The notes under the pieces are model-generated. The model did no database searches. It saw only the letters and a list, made by a program, of their open reading frames with translations, and was not told the origin of the DNA. This document shows, piece by piece, positions 41,132-42,500 of a DNA stretch of 42,500 nucleotides. The translations under genes were made by a program, and so were the position numbers. The DNA is from Botryococcus braunii (lineage: Eukaryota > Chlorophyta > Trebouxiophyceae): NCBI GenBank assembly GCA_002005505.1, contig KV908485.1, forward strand, positions 294,537 through 337,036, written 5' to 3'. Every line of letters begins with the position of its first letter. Position 1 is the first letter of the stretch.

Positions 41132-41347
41132 CTGACCGTGATGGGCTCCTGGTCCATGAAAGGCCGCAGATCCAGGAACAAGTTACAGGGACGGACGCTC
41201 TCCTCGTCCCAGCCATTGGGGAGGGGCCCCCGGCTGCTGGCATCCGATGCTGTGGAGGCTGTTTCCTTGAACTCCAGGCCGTGCAGGCTCCCGTCCCCGC
41301 CCCGCAAGGATGCCGGTAACGCCTGCACCTCCGTGGCTTCATGCCTC
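41132..41347 (-). CDS. CLC chloride channel/transporter, linker plus start of CBS2
   Basis: 216-nt exon. Acceptor GGGGTAG before 41347, donor GTCAG|GTAGGG at 41132, phase 2 at both ends. It starts RHEATEVQALPASLRGG, passes a Gly/Ser/Glu-rich linker and ends NLFLDLRPFMDQEPITVR. CLC proteins have '(L/I)DL.(P/E)(F/Y)M(N/D)..P.TV' immediately before the CBS2 helix, which continues in frame in the next exon (ADTAGERAY). This join is the best evidence for the gene. The acceptor was picked because it alone gives matching phase with the exon at 42305; it lacks a strong pyrimidine tract. Confidence 0.72.
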
Positions 41348-41484
41348 CTACCCCAGCCCCCCCACACCATGCTCTCTTTCTTGTAAAAGCGGCAGCAGCA
41401 GAGCTAGAGTTCGCAATCAACTTTGACAATTATACTGCTTCCGGAACAAACACTTCACGTGAACAGAGTAACGCGCGGCTAACA

Positions 41485-41765
41485 CGCTGCTCCTCCCCCC
41501 CCCCCGGGGGGCCCCTTCAGCTTCCTCTGCAAAGCTTGTGATCCAGGCTATTCTGCAGCTTCTTCGCGTAGCTTACTAATCTAAGTGCTACTATCACATG
41601 GACGCTGCCCGCATCTCCCCCCCCCCCCGGGGGCAGCCTCTCTGCAAAGTTTACTAATCACGTGCTCGTGTCACATGGATGCTGCTCACAACTACCCCCC
41701 CCCCCCCCTGGGGGGCAGCTTTTCTGCGAAGCGTCCCTCCCCAGCTAGTCCTATCACGTGGATGG
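41485..41765. repeat. Roughly 100-bp repeat with poly-C cores, 3 copies
   Basis: Each unit has a C run of 11-14 followed by GGGGGCAGC-like sequence, then CTCTGCAAAG(C/T)TT, and ends TATCACATGGA(C/T)GCTG. Cores at about 41493, 41618 and 41695. In a CLC intron. Confidence 0.85.
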
Positions 41766-42099
41766 TGTCCATAAAACACCCTTCAGTCCGCGGTATGCTC
41801 CTCGCCAATGCTCACTAACTAAGGACTCCTTCGCAAGGGTGCTGTCTGCACGAGGTGATGCACTATCCATATGGCAGGAGCAGTTAATAATGAAGCTTGG
41901 CGGAGCAGCTGCAAGAAGCAGTAACGCAATGTGATCGGACATGCCCCCTCCCTGCCCTCAAGATGACTCACGCTCTGCCCACTGCTGAAAGATCCTCTGC
42001 GTTTTGAGTACTGCGGGGCCCATCAAGAAACAGAAGATATGCACGCACACGCACACACATTCACAAAAACAGACAGAAACCCATGAACACAAACGCTCA
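41766..42099. other. CLC intron, no feature
   Basis: No exon was recognised between the poly-C repeat and the CA/GA microsatellite. Confidence 0.4.
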
Positions 42100-42232
<133 letters not shown>

Positions 42233-42304
42233 GGGGAGGGAGCACGGTCCCTGCTCCGGCTAGGGAGCAGGGAGTGGAAGAATAAGGGAGGGGGTTGATG
42301 GTAC

Positions 42305-42423
42305 CGGGAGAAGTGGCGCAGGCGGAAGAAGAGCCTCATGAGGCGGTCCAGTTCCAGGTTGTGTTCCAGCATGTCCGCCACCTCGTCCCCTCTGAGCGGG
42401 CGGCCCCACCCGTCACAAAACGC
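42305..42423 (-). CDS. CLC chloride channel/transporter, probable inter-CBS linker exon
   Basis: 119-nt exon with acceptor GGGATGCAG (ending at 42424) and donor CTCCCG|GTACCA, phase 0 to 2, matching the next exon. It reads AFCDGWGRPLRGDEVADM, then LEHNLELDRLMRLFFRLRHF. In CLC proteins a segment beginning with an aromatic after the CBS1 'RSxLLxLL' strand links to the charged loop before CBS2; position and phase fit, sequence similarity is weak. CBS1 and the transmembrane domain would be to the right, outside the window. Confidence 0.5.
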
Positions 42424-42500
42424 CTGCATCCCTCGTACTCCTCAACCCCTCACTCCTGCTGCCTCGCCTTGCTATTTCCAAAATGATACCCAGTACCTTT

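Overview
This is nuclear DNA of a repeat-rich eukaryote. Coding exons are split by GT-AG introns, dinucleotide and polypyrimidine tracts are long, and three LTR retrotransposons fill about half of the window. The chromodomain Ty3/gypsy elements, a copia element primed by an internal part of the initiator tRNA, and the exon sequences fit a green-lineage host, possibly a charophyte-type alga. That placement is inference and no genus can be proved. Stop usage (TAA, TAG and TGA all end plausible frames) supports the standard code.

Left part, 1-4842 (+): the 3' end of a gene resembling flavin-containing monooxygenases (FMO). Three exons (327-375, 2000-2173, 4594-4842) join in phase and end at a TGA. 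Their two introns are largely made of tandem repeats, several of which are decayed copies of the gene's own splice acceptors and exon starts or ends. From 4843 to 7135 there are only G-rich and other minisatellites plus one strong 95-nt hairpin at 6441-6535.

Middle, 7136-29105: a complete Ty1/copia element (7136-14147; TSD GAGTC; 694-bp LTRs; one 1737-codon gag-pol frame). After a 634-bp spacer comes a minus-strand Ty3/gypsy chromovirus, here 'element B' (14782-29105; TSD ATTTC; 476-bp LTRs). Its gag is split by a second, plus-strand chromovirus, 'element C' (20946-27815; TSD AGTAT; 298-bp LTRs). Copia and C look intact. B is doubly broken, by the C insertion and by an in-frame TAG in its RNase H region. 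B and C are related: same primer-binding site, separate gag and pol frames meeting at a stop/start junction, and a shared conserved block ahead of the protease.

Right part, 29106-42500: a spacer with a TATA motif, a 0.5-kb CA/TA/CATA microsatellite, the possible 5' end of an unknown minus-strand gene (ATG at 30921), a long inverted repeat with about 1.1-kb arms (34931-37155), more minisatellites, and the 3' end of a minus-strand CLC chloride channel/transporter gene. Its exons at 42305-42423, 41132-41347 and 39759-40080 encode the end of the inter-CBS linker and the second CBS domain. A further possible coding exon lies at 38125-38391.

The FMO and CLC genes are unrelated neighbours and both run off the window. 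The clearest unusual signals are the exon- and splice-site-derived repeats in the FMO introns, the gag/pol stop-start junctions with a shared pre-protease domain, the giant palindrome, and the two different tRNA priming modes.
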